Shown in pieces: positions 5,080-5,458 of a stretch of DNA of 5,458 bases (position 1 is the stretch's first letter; each line of letters begins with the position of its first letter). Where the stretch lies: positions 1 to 5,458 of the forward strand of contig CALANS010000220.1 in the NCBI GenBank assembly GCA_937926105.1, in the 5' to 3' direction. The notes below the pieces were generated by a model. The model made no database searches, was not told the DNA's origin, and saw only the letters and a program-made list of their open reading frames with translations. The translations under genes were made by a program, and so were the position numbers. Source of the stretch: an uncultured Actinomycetes bacterium. GTDB taxonomy: Bacteria > Actinomycetota > Actinomycetes > Mycobacteriales > Nakamurellaceae.

Positions 5080-5458
5080 ATGACGTCCATCCTTCTCGCC
5101 GCCACACCCGTCCACGGACACGTCGCACCTCTGCTGGCGGTCGCCTCCTCCCTGGTCGCCGCCGGTGATCGCGTCCGGTTCCTCACCGGATCCCGGTACC
5201 GCGACGCCGTGCTCTCCACCGGCGCGGAGTTCCTTCCGCTGCCTGCGGAGGCCGACTACGACGACAGCGACATGGATGCCTCGTTCCCCGGTCGCCGGGG
5301 GCTGAAGGGCCCGGCGGGCATCCGCTACGACATGATCGAGATCTTCCTGAAGCCCGTCCCCGCGCAGCTGCGCGCCGTGCGCGAGGCGATCGCCGCCGAG
5401 CAGACGGATGCCCTCCTCGCGGAGTCCATGTTCGCCGCCGCCGCGGTGCTGAGCGGCC
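5080..5458 (+). CDS. UDP-glycosyltransferase (GT1/MGT-like), N-terminal part, cut by the window end
   Basis: The first 126 codons of a glycosyltransferase are present; the frame stays open to the window edge. The start MTSILLAATPVHGHVAPLLAV has the glycine/histidine loop after the first strand (TPxHGHVxPLL) that is typical of GT1 enzymes of the MGT/YjiC type. A second strand RVRFLTG and GAEFLPLP follow, also as expected for the acceptor-binding N-terminal Rossmann-like domain. The C-terminal domain that binds the nucleotide sugar is outside the window, so neither sugar donor nor acceptor can be named. Such enzymes transfer a sugar to small lipophilic molecules such as macrolides, flavonoids or other xenobiotics. 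The ATG at 5080 has GAGG at 5068-5071, 8 bases upstream. It is divergent from the TetR gene, suggesting inducible expression in response to a small molecule. Confidence 0.9.
   Translation, partial: MTSILLAATPVHGHVAPLLAVASSLVAAGDRVRFLTGSRYRDAVLSTGAEFLPLPAEADYDDSDMDASFPGRRGLKGPAGIRYDMIEIFLKPVPAQLRAVREAIAAEQTDALLAESMFAAAAVLSG

Noticed and set aside
4996..5121. N-terminal extension of the TetR gene up to an upstream start at 5121
   Set aside because: It would overlap the glycosyltransferase start and cross the operator-like repeats, while the ATG at 4995 has a good ribosome site and gives the usual TetR length.
1..5458. CRISPR array, tRNA, rRNA or insertion sequence
   Set aside because: No regularly spaced repeats, no tRNA-like cloverleaf and no transposase-like frame were seen on either strand.

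Overview
The window looks like chromosomal DNA from a high-GC actinobacterium, probably of the Microbacteriaceae type. The right-hand genes are very GC-rich and resemble common actinobacterial TetR and glycosyltransferase genes, and starts include GTG and TTG. The genus is an inference from composition and gene style; no rRNA or other taxonomic marker is present.

Left and central part (about 1-4144): a compact accessory locus with visibly lower GC and more relaxed codon use than the right end, including a TTA leucine codon in the permease. It contains two small Sec-exported peptides on opposite strands (8-346 minus, 587-904 plus). They are related to each other: each mature form has two cysteines, a KTSxSTS-type segment, and the motif W-x-x-W-x-x-F as its last seven residues. 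The plus-strand peptide is followed, in a tightly packed run, by a cysteine-containing lipoprotein (901-1452), a membrane-anchored adaptor-like protein with a peptidoglycan-binding domain (1462-2481), an ABC ATPase (2472-3065) and a four-helix FtsX/MacB-like permease (3065-4144). Overlaps and gaps of 4, 9, 10 and 1 bases imply one translationally coupled operon.

My working model is that the paired secreted peptides are bacteriocin-like or signalling peptides, and that the lipoprotein, adaptor, ATPase and permease act at the outer face of the membrane and wall as an immunity, sensing or extrusion machine. The general layout (Sec-secreted small peptide plus a MacB-type ABC transporter) recalls lactococcin-972-type loci, but the peptides do not obviously match that family, so this may be an undescribed relative or a different system.

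Between 4145 and 4356 lies a convergent intergenic stretch rich in inverted repeats, likely a bidirectional termination zone and the boundary between the lower-GC locus and the GC-rich background.

Right part (4357-5458): a TetR-family regulator on the minus strand, divergent from the start of a UDP-glycosyltransferase-like gene that runs off the window. The 84-base divergent spacer holds a 9-base direct repeat and a small palindrome that are plausible operator elements. The arrangement suggests that the regulator controls the glycosyltransferase.
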